Shown in pieces: positions 28,101 to 35,712 of a DNA stretch of 64,000 nt. Where the stretch lies: the NCBI RefSeq assembly GCF_036245865.1, contig NZ_BTTW01000008.1, positions 350,396-414,395 on the forward strand, given 5' to 3'. The stretch's first letter is position 1, and each line of letters begins with the position of its first letter. The notes beneath the pieces were generated by a model. That model made no database searches. It was not told the origin of the DNA and saw only the letters and a program-made list of their open reading frames with translations. The translations under genes and the position numbers were made by a program. Source of the stretch: Corallococcus caeni. GTDB taxonomy: Bacteria > Myxococcota > Myxococcia > Myxococcales > Myxococcaceae.

Positions 28101-29008
28101 TTCCGCGCTCCTGTCTTTTCCATCACGAACTGACCGATGCGTTGCAGGGCCTCGCGGCCGCTGGTGAGGCGGTGGAAGTGCAGGTGCCAGACGTGGACCA
28201 TGTCGGGCCACTCCTCGAACGTGACGTCCACGCCCTGGGCCTGGGCCTTCTTCGCCATCGCCTGCGAGTCGCTGAAGAGCAGCTCCCGCTCGCCCACCTG
28301 GATGAGCAGGGGCGGGAAGCCGGTGAGGTCCGCGTGGATGGGGGAGATGGTGGGCTGCCGCGGGTCCTGCCCGTTGAGGTAGTGCCGGGCGACCTCCTCC
28401 ACCACCTTGCGCTGCACCAGCGCGTCGGCCTTCTCACGCGACTCGTAGCTCTCCCCCTGGATGCCCAGGTTGAACCACGAGGAGATGCACACCAGGGCGC
28501 CCGCGAGCGGGAGTCCCTTGGCACGGGCGTGGACCTGCATGGAGACCACCAGGCCGCCGCCCGCGGAGTCCCCGGCGATGGAGATGCAGCCGGGCGCGAA
28601 GCCGCGCTCCAGCAGCCAGCGGTACGCGGTGGTCGCGTCATCCAGCGCGGCCGGGTAGGGGTGCTCCGGGGCCCGGCGGTAGTCGAGCTGGAGCACCCGG
28701 CAGCGCGCCTGCCGCGCCAGCTCCGCGGCCATGTGGCCATGGCTCACCAGCGAGCCGAAGACGAACCCGCCGCCGTGGAGGAAGAGGAGGGCGCGGTCCT
28801 GGTCGCACTCCGGCGGCGTGAGCCACTGGGCGCGAACGCCGTTCACGTTGACAGGCTCCACCCCGATGTCCCTGGCGATGGGCAGCCCGAGCGAATCGTA
28901 GTGGACCCGCGCCGCCTCGTAGCCGTCCGGCCAGGGCCGGGCGTCCAGGTACGCGAGCAGCTCCTTCATCTCCGCCGCGTTGCGCTCCGCGTGGTGTCGC
29001 GCGGTCAT
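28097..29008 (-). CDS. HSL-type alpha/beta hydrolase (esterase)
   Basis: 303 residues; ATG 29008 overlaps the upstream stop (ATGA). Hormone-sensitive-lipase family features: LLFLHGGGFVFGS (HGGG oxyanion), GDSAGGG with the nucleophilic Ser, and a C-terminal His in HVWHLHFH following DVTFEEWPD. It hydrolyses acyl or carbamoyl esters of small molecules. Tight coupling to the oxygenase and PLP-enzyme genes argues for a role in release or maturation of the pathway product. The substrate is unknown. Confidence 0.88.
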   Translation of the reverse strand: MTARHHAERNAAEMKELLAYLDARPWPDGYEAARVHYDSLGLPIARDIGVEPVNVNGVRAQWLTPPECDQDRALLFLHGGGFVFGSLVSHGHMAAELARQARCRVLQLDYRRAPEHPYPAALDDATTAYRWLLERGFAPGCISIAGDSAGGGLVVSMQVHARAKGLPLAGALVCISSWFNLGIQGESYESREKADALVQRKVVEEVARHYLNGQDPRQPTISPIHADLTGFPPLLIQVGERELLFSDSQAMAKKAQAQGVDVTFEEWPDMVHVWHLHFHRLTSGREALQRIGQFVMEKTGARK

Positions 29009-29919
29009 GCCCGCACCTCGATGATGTTCGGGTAGGGGTTGAGCTCGCCGCGGACGAAGCGGGTGATGTTGGCGTCCTCCTTGTGGTTCGACGCCTTCTC
29101 CAGCGACAGGCCGTAGTAGTCGTACCAGCGCTTGAGGTCTTCGGAGCCCGCGACCTGGTACTCGACGTGGCGGATGGGGCGCTTCGCGGCCTTGCTCGCG
29201 TCGGTGAGGGACGGCTGGGTGGCGGCGTGCGCGAGCCCGCCCACCACCTCGTTGTGGAGGACGATCATCACGATGTCGTTCTCCAGGTCGAGCTTCAGCG
29301 CGAACGAGTAGTCGCGCAGGATCTCCTCGGAGAACTCCGCCTTCACCGCGACGTTGTAGTTGTTGGGGATGTTCTCGATGAGCGCCCGGGGATCCAGGCC
29401 CTTGTCCTGGCAGAAGCGGCGCGTGTCGCAGATCATCGGCATGCCGCCGCTGATGTTCTGGTTGGGGCCGTAGAGGTTCGCGATGAACGGCGTCGCCGAG
29501 TCGAAGTGGACGCACTTCGTGGTGACGAACTCGCGGCTCTCCGTGTGGTCGCTGTTGGGCGTGAAGTTGCGGTTCTTGTTGAAGCCGTCCACGTCCATCT
29601 TGGCGACGCGGTCGTAGGCGACGGGCGTGGGGCTGTAGCGCGACAGATCGAAGCGCGGCGCGATGGCCCGGAAGATGCCCTCCAGGTAGTCCCGGGCCAG
29701 CGCGGCGCCGGACTCGGTATGGAGGTCCAGCCCGCGCGCGGCCAGCAGCTTGTTCACGCCGTACACCACCGCGAACCCGTTCTTCTTCTCCACCGCCTCC
29801 ACCACGGCGTCGAGCAGCGCGGCGTCGGGAGCAGCCGAGCGGCCTTCACCCAGGTCCGCGGGGAAGGTGGAGACATTGATGAATGAATCCTTGATACGGC
29901 TCGGATCGATTCTTTTCAT
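29005..29919 (-). CDS. putative Fe(II)/2-oxoglutarate-type oxygenase, first gene of operon
   Basis: 304 residues, ATG 29919 with no strong ribosome-binding site. No family recognised with certainty. The segment TTKCVHFDSATPFIANLYGPNQNISGG holds an HxD pair, and LHNEVVGGLAHAAT followed by RPIRHVEYQ supplies a distal His and Arg, in the order expected for the iron and 2-oxoglutarate ligands of the double-stranded beta-helix oxygenases. If correct, the Asp ligand is kept, which favours hydroxylation over halogenation. It begins the minus-strand operon and is preceded by a good promoter at 29992-30020. Confidence 0.55.
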   Translation of the reverse strand: MKRIDPSRIKDSFINVSTFPADLGEGRSAAPDAALLDAVVEAVEKKNGFAVVYGVNKLLAARGLDLHTESGAALARDYLEGIFRAIAPRFDLSRYSPTPVAYDRVAKMDVDGFNKNRNFTPNSDHTESREFVTTKCVHFDSATPFIANLYGPNQNISGGMPMICDTRRFCQDKGLDPRALIENIPNNYNVAVKAEFSEEILRDYSFALKLDLENDIVMIVLHNEVVGGLAHAATQPSLTDASKAAKRPIRHVEYQVAGSEDLKRWYDYYGLSLEKASNHKEDANITRFVRGELNPYPNIIEVRA

Positions 29920-29991
29920 GGGCTGTCCAGGGGATGAGGGGAATGGGGCGGCAGCCGATAGTCAGGCAATACAGGCCGCGATGTCTGGATT

Positions 29992-30020
29992 GATATACTG
30001 ATCGAAAAGTCTGGCGTCAA
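29992..30020 (-). promoter_or_regulatory. promoter of the minus-strand biosynthetic operon
   Basis: Read on the minus strand: TTGACG (30020-30015), a 17-base spacer and TATATC (29997-29992), about 70 bases before the ATG at 29919. The spacer contains one copy of the repeated TGATCG-type motif, so a regulator bound there could block RNA polymerase. Confidence 0.55.
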
Positions 30021-30049
30021 TCCACCCTGGTCTTGATCGGAAAAGACAG
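29999..30049. repeat. repeated operator-like motif
   Basis: TGATCGAAAAGTCTGG (29999-30014) and TGATCGGAAAAGACAG (30034-30049) are near-identical for their first ten bases and 35 bases apart. The first lies inside the -35/-10 spacer of the minus-strand promoter. This makes a plausible regulator-binding pair; the region is noticeably AT-richer than its surroundings. Confidence 0.4.
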
Positions 30050-30142
30050 CCTTTGAGGGCTCGGGACGGATCGCGCAGCTTGAGATTATGTCATTCCCCA
30101 GAGGGTCCGGGAACGACGCTCCCAGGAGGGCGTCGGGCCGCC

Positions 30143-30171
30143 TTGAGGGCAACCCCTTGCATGCGTAGGGT
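30143..30171 (+). promoter_or_regulatory. candidate promoter of the plus-strand ketosynthase operon
   Basis: TTGAGG at 30143-30148, 17 bases, then TAGGGT at 30166-30171, about 95 bases before the ketosynthase ATG. Weak but properly spaced. The rest of 29920-30264 holds no gene. Confidence 0.3.
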
Positions 30172-30252
30172 AGGATCCCGCTGACGCCGTCGCGTGTCGG
30201 TCTGGATGTATGTGATTTGGCTGGTCGTGGACGTGTCCGGAATGGATCCTTA

Positions 30253-30267
30253 CATTGTCTGGCAATG
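30253..30267 (+). promoter_or_regulatory. inverted repeat containing the ketosynthase start codon
   Basis: CATTG-TCTGG-CAATG; the second arm contains the ATG at 30265. It could be an operator or an mRNA hairpin that masks translation initiation. The core TCTGG also occurs at 29984 and 30010 in the same gap. Confidence 0.3.
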
Positions 30268-33042
30268 TTGAAAGGACCTCTGGATGGGATCGCGCCGGTG
30301 GCGATCTCTGGTTTTGCGTTTGCCTTGCCGGGCGCTCGCACACTCGATGAACTGGCGGAAGTGCTGCACGGGGGGAAGACAACGTATGGCCAGTGGCCCG
30401 AGGAGCGCATTCCCCGGGCCCTGTATCTGGACCCCACGGCGGCCGTGGGCGCGGCCCGGACGTCCACGTTGCTGGGTGGGGTCGTTGGATCGCGCGAGCT
30501 GCCAGGGCAGGAGGCTCCGCACGGATGGGTGGTGGAGACGGCGCACCGGGCCCTGGCCTCGGCGGGTCTGGCTCCCGGCTCGCTTGGCGGGCAGCCCGTC
30601 CCGGTCTTCCTCGCGCACTCACGCGGGGGTGGGCATGGGCTCTACGACGCCGCGGTGCTGGCCGTGGCGGGCCAGCTCCAGCCGTACCTGGTGCACGGCG
30701 CGCATCCGAATGAGTTCTCCCATCAAGAGCTGACGGACCTCACCCGGAAGGTGCGCCAGTCGCTCCGGGAGTCGTTCGGGCCGGACTTCGTGGAGGACCC
30801 GAGGGAGCGCGCCACTCACCGGCTGGCGAGCGCCATCGCGGAGGCGCTTGGGACCACGGAGAAGGCGCTGCTGGTGGACGGGAACTGCACCGGCGGTCTG
30901 GCCGCGATCGAACTGGCGGCGCGGGAGCTGGCGAAGGGGGCGCCGTGGGCCATCGCGGGGGCGCTGTCCTACGTCGACACGGTCAACCAGGTCCTCTATT
31001 CGAACTCACGCCTCCTGTCGTCCGACGGCTGCTTCCCGTTCGCCCAGAAGGGCAACGGAACGGTCATCTCCGACGGCGTGGTGCTGCTGGTGCTCACGAG
31101 TCTGGAGCGGGCCACGCAGGAGCGGCTCCCCATCCACGGGGTGATCCGTGGCGTCGGTGGTGCGAACGATGGCGCGGCCGAACCGTACATGCTGGTCCCG
31201 AACCCGCGCGGCCACGAACTGGCGGTCCGGCGTGCGCTCGAGCAGGCAGGCGTGGCGCCCCGGGAGCTGGGCGTGATCCTCGCGCACGGCACGGGCACGC
31301 GGACCGGGGATGCGGTGGAGGCGAAGGTCTTTGATCGGGCCCTGAAGTCACATGGGGAGGCCGACCAACCCGCGTCGCCGGTGCCCGTCATGTCCATCAA
31401 GGGGAACCTGGGGCATGCGAAGGAGGCATCGGGGCTGGCGAACCTGATCGCGCTGCTCGCCATGTTCGAGTCCGGCGGCATTCCGGGACCGGTGCATGGG
31501 GACAAGCCCCGGAGCCTGCTCGAACCGGGAGGCCTCATCGAGGTCGAGAAGACCGCCCGGTCCTGGCCGGCCGGCGAGCAGCCGCGCATCGGAGGCGTCA
31601 GCGCCATCGCGAGCGGAGGCCAGAACTACCACGCGGTGGTGGAGGACCGGCCTTCGCCCGCACGGGCCCGGGCGCTGCTGCGAGGCACGCGCAAGCGCTC
31701 TGCGAGGGGGGACGAGCCCATCGCCATCGTGGGCATGGCGGGAGCGTTCGCGCAGGCCCCGGACCTCGCCACGCTGTGGACGAACCTGCTGCGGGGCCGC
31801 CGCGCGTTCCGGAGGCTGCCGTTCGGACCTGGAGCGCCGCTGGACCTGGATGCACACCGGTTCGCGGGCAGCGCGAGCCAGTACGACGAACGTCCCGCCG
31901 ACATCCTCCGGCATGATCCGCTCCACTACCTGCTGGTGGACCTGGCGCGGAGCGCGGCCTCGAAGGTCTCCATTGAACGGGGAAGCAACATCCCGGTGGT
32001 CGTCTCCGCGGAGCACTGCAGCGAGTACGGCCTGCGCCAGGTCGCCGCGGCACGTCTGCCGGAGCTTGAGGAGCACCTCCAGCGAGTGCTGCGCGAGACG
32101 GGCAAGGACCCCAAGGGGGTGGCCCGCACCGTGCGAGCGGCGATGAAGCGCCTGTCAGGCGACCTGCCGGAGCTGTGGGCTGGAAGCCTGTTCAACCTGT
32201 CACCCAGCTTCATGGCGGCGAGGATCGCCCGAGCGTTCGACCTGACCGGACCGACCTGCGCCATCGAAGCGGGAGGCGCGGCTGCCTCCATGGGGGGATT
32301 GGAAGTCGCCTGCGGGCGGCTGTCGTCGCGAGAGGCGGACGCGGTCTTCTGGGCGACGGCGGACATGCGGCTCGGAGTCACGCGCATGGCGGACGAGGGC
32401 ACGCTGGGGCTGCTGTCCCGCCGGGAGGCGCCGACCGCGCTCGATGCATCCTCCGACGGCTATCTACCCGGGGAAGGCGCGACGGTGTGCGTCCTGCGGC
32501 GCTTGTCGGATGCGCAGGAGCGCGGCGAGCCGGTGCTCGGGATCATCCGGGCGATGGGGAGCGCGTTCGGAACGCCCCAGGACCACGAACTCGTCTCCGA
32601 GCCCGCGATGAGTCTCGCCATCCGGCGTGCGTGGTCGCGGTGTGACGTGTCGGCCGACGCGCTCGCTTTCGTGGAGTGCTTCGGCAGTGGTCATCCTGCC
32701 AGCGACACTGCGGAACTCGCCGCCCTGGGCCGGACCCTCGCCACCGCGCGAGCCCGGCCGCTCCCCATCGGCGCGGTCATGCCGAACATCGGCCACACCG
32801 GAGCCGCCGCAGGAGCCGCGAGCCTGATGAAGGCGCTGTTCACGCTGGCCGCGAAGCAGGTCCCCGCGACCGTGGGAGTGACAACCCCACTCGTCGGTGC
32901 TGCCGACAACCTACGAGTCGTCACGGAAACGCACGAACTGAAGGACGCGCGCTTCGCAGGCGTCAACGCAGCAGGCGGCGGAGGCACCCACTACCACGTC
33001 GTGCTCGAAGCCGGCCCCGACCTCCAGGTGCCGGGACCATGA
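30265..33042 (+). CDS. fused double ketosynthase (active KS plus Cys-less KS/CLF-like half)
   Basis: 925 residues from ATG 30265 (MLKGPLDGIAPVAISGFAFALPG). Residues about 10-450 form a ketosynthase with Cys208 in GNCTGGLAA, His341 in AHGTGTRTGD and His384 in GNLGHAKEASG: a complete triad in an unusual Cys context. A linker (about 465-480) is followed by a second ketosynthase-like half beginning EPIAIVGMAGAF. There the Cys site reads GPTCAIEAGGAAAS, with Gly671 in the Cys position, and the HGTGT motif is FGSGHPAS, so only the GH motif (NIGHTGAAAG) is left. This resembles a KS-alpha/chain-length-factor pair fused into one chain. No acyltransferase or carrier domain is present. It opens the plus-strand operon. 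Confidence 0.85.
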   Translation: MLKGPLDGIAPVAISGFAFALPGARTLDELAEVLHGGKTTYGQWPEERIPRALYLDPTAAVGAARTSTLLGGVVGSRELPGQEAPHGWVVETAHRALASAGLAPGSLGGQPVPVFLAHSRGGGHGLYDAAVLAVAGQLQPYLVHGAHPNEFSHQELTDLTRKVRQSLRESFGPDFVEDPRERATHRLASAIAEALGTTEKALLVDGNCTGGLAAIELAARELAKGAPWAIAGALSYVDTVNQVLYSNSRLLSSDGCFPFAQKGNGTVISDGVVLLVLTSLERATQERLPIHGVIRGVGGANDGAAEPYMLVPNPRGHELAVRRALEQAGVAPRELGVILAHGTGTRTGDAVEAKVFDRALKSHGEADQPASPVPVMSIKGNLGHAKEASGLANLIALLAMFESGGIPGPVHGDKPRSLLEPGGLIEVEKTARSWPAGEQPRIGGVSAIASGGQNYHAVVEDRPSPARARALLRGTRKRSARGDEPIAIVGMAGAFAQAPDLATLWTNLLRGRRAFRRLPFGPGAPLDLDAHRFAGSASQYDERPADILRHDPLHYLLVDLARSAASKVSIERGSNIPVVVSAEHCSEYGLRQVAAARLPELEEHLQRVLRETGKDPKGVARTVRAAMKRLSGDLPELWAGSLFNLSPSFMAARIARAFDLTGPTCAIEAGGAAASMGGLEVACGRLSSREADAVFWATADMRLGVTRMADEGTLGLLSRREAPTALDASSDGYLPGEGATVCVLRRLSDAQERGEPVLGIIRAMGSAFGTPQDHELVSEPAMSLAIRRAWSRCDVSADALAFVECFGSGHPASDTAELAALGRTLATARARPLPIGAVMPNIGHTGAAAGAASLMKALFTLAAKQVPATVGVTTPLVGAADNLRVVTETHELKDARFAGVNAAGGGGTHYHVVLEAGPDLQVPGP

Positions 33043-33143
33043 GCCTCCACGCGGACGTGAAGCAAGCGTGCGGCCTGAACCACGCGGAGATGAAGCGCCA
33101 TGCGTGGACTTCCACGACGAAGCTCCCAGGGAACCACCCATGA
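33039..33143 (+). CDS. 34-residue micro-ORF 1
   Basis: Open frame of 34 codons starting at ATG 33039, overlapping the ketosynthase stop (ATGA). It reads MSLHADVKQACGLNHAEMKR then HAWTSTTKLPGNHP. Its C-terminal WTSTTKLPGN is shared with micro-ORF 2 (WASTTKLPGN). The 3' end encodes AGGGA (33128-33132) exactly seven bases before the next ATG, so it may serve as the ribosome-binding site for its neighbour. Whether it is a real peptide or a remnant of a duplicated gene start is open; the first 11 bases and the TK..G.H segment match the thioesterase gene's own start. Confidence 0.45.
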   Translation: MSLHADVKQACGLNHAEMKRHAWTSTTKLPGNHP

Positions 33144-33240
33144 ACCTTCACCCGAGCGTGAAGAAAGCGGGCGGCCTGAGCCTCGCGAAGGTGGAGCGTC
33201 ATGAATGGGCTTCCACGACGAAGCTCCCAGGGAATTACAC
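33039..33240 (+). repeat. two 101-bp tandem direct repeats
   Basis: Units 33039-33139 and 33140-33240 follow each other without a gap. A 25-base block is identical in both (33109-33133 and 33210-33234). As 101 is not a multiple of three, each unit is read in a new frame through an ATGA overlap. The thioesterase start (33241 on) looks like a third, diverged copy: 11 identical bases at its start and 17 of 21 matches between 33307-33327 and 33117-33137, in the same codon phase. Confidence 0.85.
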
Positions 33241-33244
33241 ATGA
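33140..33244 (+). CDS. 34-residue micro-ORF 2
   Basis: 34 codons from ATG 33140, overlapping micro-ORF 1 at its 5' end and the thioesterase start at its 3' end, both by ATGA. It reads MNLHPSVKKAGGLSLAKVER then HEWASTTKLPGNYT. Compared with micro-ORF 1, 14 codons differ by amino acid and only three silently, so the peptides are not under strong conservation outside STTKLPGN. AGGGA at 33229-33233 sits seven bases before the thioesterase ATG. Candidate peptide, coupling leader or gene-start duplicate. Confidence 0.45.
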   Translation: MNLHPSVKKAGGLSLAKVERHEWASTTKLPGNYT

Positions 33245-33747
33245 GCCTCCAACGTGAGGATGTCCTCGGGCATCTGGCGAGGGACCTTCATGAACGGATT
33301 CCGATGACGAAGTTCCTCGGGATCCACTTCGTGGAGTTCGAGCCCGGCCGCATCGTGCTCGCGGCGCCGCTGGGCCCGTCGTTGAACCACCGGGGGACGG
33401 CGTTCGGTCCAGGGGTATTCACCTCGGCGGGACTCGCCCCGTGGCTGTTGCTCGTGCGGGCGGCGTGGGCGGAGCGGCTGTCCGTGCAGATCCTGTTGCG
33501 CCGCTGTGAGTTCGCCATCCACCGGCCCATCGCTTGCGACTACCGGGCCAGCTGTGACGCGTTGCCCGCGCTGGAGGCCGACACGCTTCGTCAGGGAGGC
33601 AAGGTTCGGCTCACGGCCACGTCGCAGGTCTTCATTGACGAGGGCGCAGCCGCCGCGACCTATACGGCGCACTTCACGTTGATCGGTTCCTCGGGGGCAG
33701 GGGAGGGGGACCTGGCATTGCCCTTTCCGGAGGCGTGGCGGACATGA
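33241..33747 (+). CDS. thioesterase-fold protein (YiiD C-terminal type)
   Basis: 168 residues; AGGGA seven bases before ATG 33241, overlapping micro-ORF 2 by ATGA. The sequence fits a hot-dog thioesterase of the YiiD C-terminal group: IPMTKFLGIHFVEFEPGRIVLAAPLGPSLNHRGTAFGPGVFT, then LRRCEFAIHRPI and the strand KVRLTATSQVFID. Members hydrolyse or bind acyl thioesters. Placed after the ketosynthase, it could release the acyl product. Its stop overlaps the aldo/keto reductase start by ATGA. Confidence 0.78.
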   Translation: MSLQREDVLGHLARDLHERIPMTKFLGIHFVEFEPGRIVLAAPLGPSLNHRGTAFGPGVFTSAGLAPWLLLVRAAWAERLSVQILLRRCEFAIHRPIACDYRASCDALPALEADTLRQGGKVRLTATSQVFIDEGAAAATYTAHFTLIGSSGAGEGDLALPFPEAWRT

Positions 33748-34706
33748 TCTACCGCAAGCTCTGCGGCATCGACGTGTCGGTCTTCGCCCTGGGCGCGGCC
33801 AACTTCGGGGGCATCGGAAGCTCCCGGAAGCTGCTCGGCCAGGGAGAGACCGAAGCCGAAGCACATGCGCTCCTGGACCGCGCGGTGGCGCTGGGGATCA
33901 ACCTCATCGACACGGCGGGCACCTACGCGGACGGAGCCAGCGAAGCCATCATCGGCGCATGGCTGGCGTCTCGCGGTGCCGCGATGCGGGACCGGGTGCT
34001 CATCTCGTCCAAGGTGGGCCTGCGCGGGGGGCTCGGGCGGAAGCACGTGTTCGCGGAGGTGGACCGCTCGCTCGCGCGGCTTCGCATCGACACGCTCGAC
34101 TTCTACCTGTCGCACGTGCCCGATCCAGCGACACCGTGGGATGACGTCCTTGAGACCTTCCAGTCCCTCGTGAGGGCAGGGAAGGTCCGTCGCTTCGGCT
34201 TGTCGAACGTCGCCGCGAGCGACCTCTGGCGCTGCGCGGCTCCACGCTCGGGCGGCCCGGTGGGATTCGGCTGGGTCCAGAACCGCTTCAACCTGCTCGA
34301 ACAGGACGACGCGCGGAACGGCGTGCTGGAGGCCTGCGCGAAGCTGGGCCTCCAGTACACGCCCTATTCACCGCTGGCGGGCGGCCTGCTGAGCGGCAGG
34401 TACGCCATCGCGGGGGAGATTCCAGAGGGCACGCGCATCGGGCAGCGCCGGGACCTCTACGCGAAGGCCTGGACCCCGGAGAACGCGGCCCGGGTCGAAC
34501 ACCTGAAGGCGCAGGCCTCCGCTTACGCGCTGTCACCGTCAGGCCTCGCCACCTGGTGGCTGGTGCACTGCCCGTTCGTGACGTCGATCCTCGTCGGCGC
34601 GCGCAGCCCGGAGCAGCTCGAACAACTCGTGTCCGAAGCGTTGGGCCTGCCCGCGAACGACGCCCTCTGGCGAAGCCTCACCGCCACTTCCACCCAGGAG
34701 CCATGA
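33744..34706 (+). CDS. aldo/keto reductase
   Basis: 320 residues from ATG 33744 (ATGA overlap with the thioesterase). The TIM-barrel signatures are clear: NLIDTAGTYADGASEAIIGAWL with the catalytic Asp and Tyr, VLISSKVG with the Lys, LDFYLSHVPDP with the His, and the NADPH-binding end TSILVGARSPEQLEQL. It reduces carbonyl groups of small molecules. In this operon it could reduce the ketone made by the ketosynthase or PLP enzyme. The next gene follows after one base. Confidence 0.9.
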   Translation: MIYRKLCGIDVSVFALGAANFGGIGSSRKLLGQGETEAEAHALLDRAVALGINLIDTAGTYADGASEAIIGAWLASRGAAMRDRVLISSKVGLRGGLGRKHVFAEVDRSLARLRIDTLDFYLSHVPDPATPWDDVLETFQSLVRAGKVRRFGLSNVAASDLWRCAAPRSGGPVGFGWVQNRFNLLEQDDARNGVLEACAKLGLQYTPYSPLAGGLLSGRYAIAGEIPEGTRIGQRRDLYAKAWTPENAARVEHLKAQASAYALSPSGLATWWLVHCPFVTSILVGARSPEQLEQLVSEALGLPANDALWRSLTATSTQEP

Positions 34707-34707
34707 C

Positions 34708-35712
34708 GTGCGAGCGATTGTCTGCCGGACGTGGGGCGGGCCCGAGCAGCTCACCCTCACCGAGGTCCCCGAGCCTGTTCCGACGCCCGAAGAGGTGAAG
34801 ATCGACGTGCACGTCTGCAGCGTGAACTTCGCCGACCTCCTCATGATCGGCGGGACCTATCAGACCCGTCCCGAGCTGCCCTTCGTGCCGGGCCTGGAGG
34901 CCGCGGGCACCATCGCCAACGCCCCCGACGGCTCAGGCTTCAAACCCGGGGACCGCGTCGTGGCCATCCTCTGGCACGGAGGCTACGCCGAACAGGCCGT
35001 GGCCTCCGTCCAGGAGACGTTCCTGCTGCCATCGGGAGTCTCGTTCGACGTTGCCGCCGCATTGACCAGCGCCTACGTGAGCACCGCCCTGGCACTGATC
35101 CGCGTCGCCCACCTGAAGCCTTCGGAGGTGCTCCTCGTGCTCGGAGCCAGCGGAGGCGTGGGGCTCGCGGCGGTGCAGCTGGGCAAGGCGCTGGGCGCCA
35201 GGGTCATCGCGGTCGCGAGCACACCGGCCAGGCGCCTCATCGCGCTCGAAGCCGGCGCGGACCGGGCCTTCAGCTCCGCTGACGATGACTGGAAGGATCA
35301 GGTCCTCGCCGCCGCGGGGCCCGCGGGCGTGAGCGTCTGCTTCGATCCGGTGGGCGGCCCGCTCTTCGACCCGGCGCTCTCGACGCTGGGTTGGGGCGGC
35401 CGCTACGTGCTCGTGGGCTTCGCCGCCGGACAGATACCGAGCATTCCCGCCCACCGGCTGCTCGTGAAGCACCGCGCGGTGCTGGGCTCGTCGCTGCGCT
35501 ACTTCCGCTACCACGACCCGGCCGCGCTGCGCGAAACCATGGACCAGCTCTTCGCCTGGTACGCGCAGGGCCGCATCACCCCGCGCATCACCCTCCGCCT
35601 CCCCCTGGAGCAGACCGCCGATGGCCTGCGCACCCTCGCGGAGCGACGCGCCATCGGCAAGGTCGTGGTCCACGTCCGCGAGGGACGCGACGCGCCGCCC
35701 GGCGCTACGTGA
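34708..35712 (+). CDS. zinc-free NADPH:quinone oxidoreductase-type MDR enzyme
   Basis: 334 residues from GTG 34708. Medium-chain dehydrogenase/reductase fold: VCSVNFADLLMIGGTYQ and LPFVPGLEAAGTI in the catalytic domain, the cofactor motif VLLVLGASGGVGLAAVQLGKALGA, and a C-terminal RYFRYHDPAALRETMDQLF. The zinc-ligand residues of alcohol dehydrogenases are missing, as in quinone or enoyl reductases. It ends the plus-strand operon and its last eight bases overlap the convergent acyl-CoA dehydrogenase gene. Confidence 0.9.
   Translation: MRAIVCRTWGGPEQLTLTEVPEPVPTPEEVKIDVHVCSVNFADLLMIGGTYQTRPELPFVPGLEAAGTIANAPDGSGFKPGDRVVAILWHGGYAEQAVASVQETFLLPSGVSFDVAAALTSAYVSTALALIRVAHLKPSEVLLVLGASGGVGLAAVQLGKALGARVIAVASTPARRLIALEAGADRAFSSADDDWKDQVLAAAGPAGVSVCFDPVGGPLFDPALSTLGWGGRYVLVGFAAGQIPSIPAHRLLVKHRAVLGSSLRYFRYHDPAALRETMDQLFAWYAQGRITPRITLRLPLEQTADGLRTLAERRAIGKVVVHVREGRDAPPGAT

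Noticed and set aside
29005-29919. Fe(II)/2-oxoglutarate halogenase
   Set aside because: Halogenases replace the iron-binding Asp by Gly or Ala; here the HxD Asp is present.
33109-33244. TTKLPGN in the micro-ORFs as a graspetide (microviridin TxKxPSD) core
   Set aside because: Acidic residues needed for ester and amide cross-links are missing after the motif, and neither ATP-grasp protein looks like the MdnB/MdnC type. The resemblance is short and probably fortuitous.
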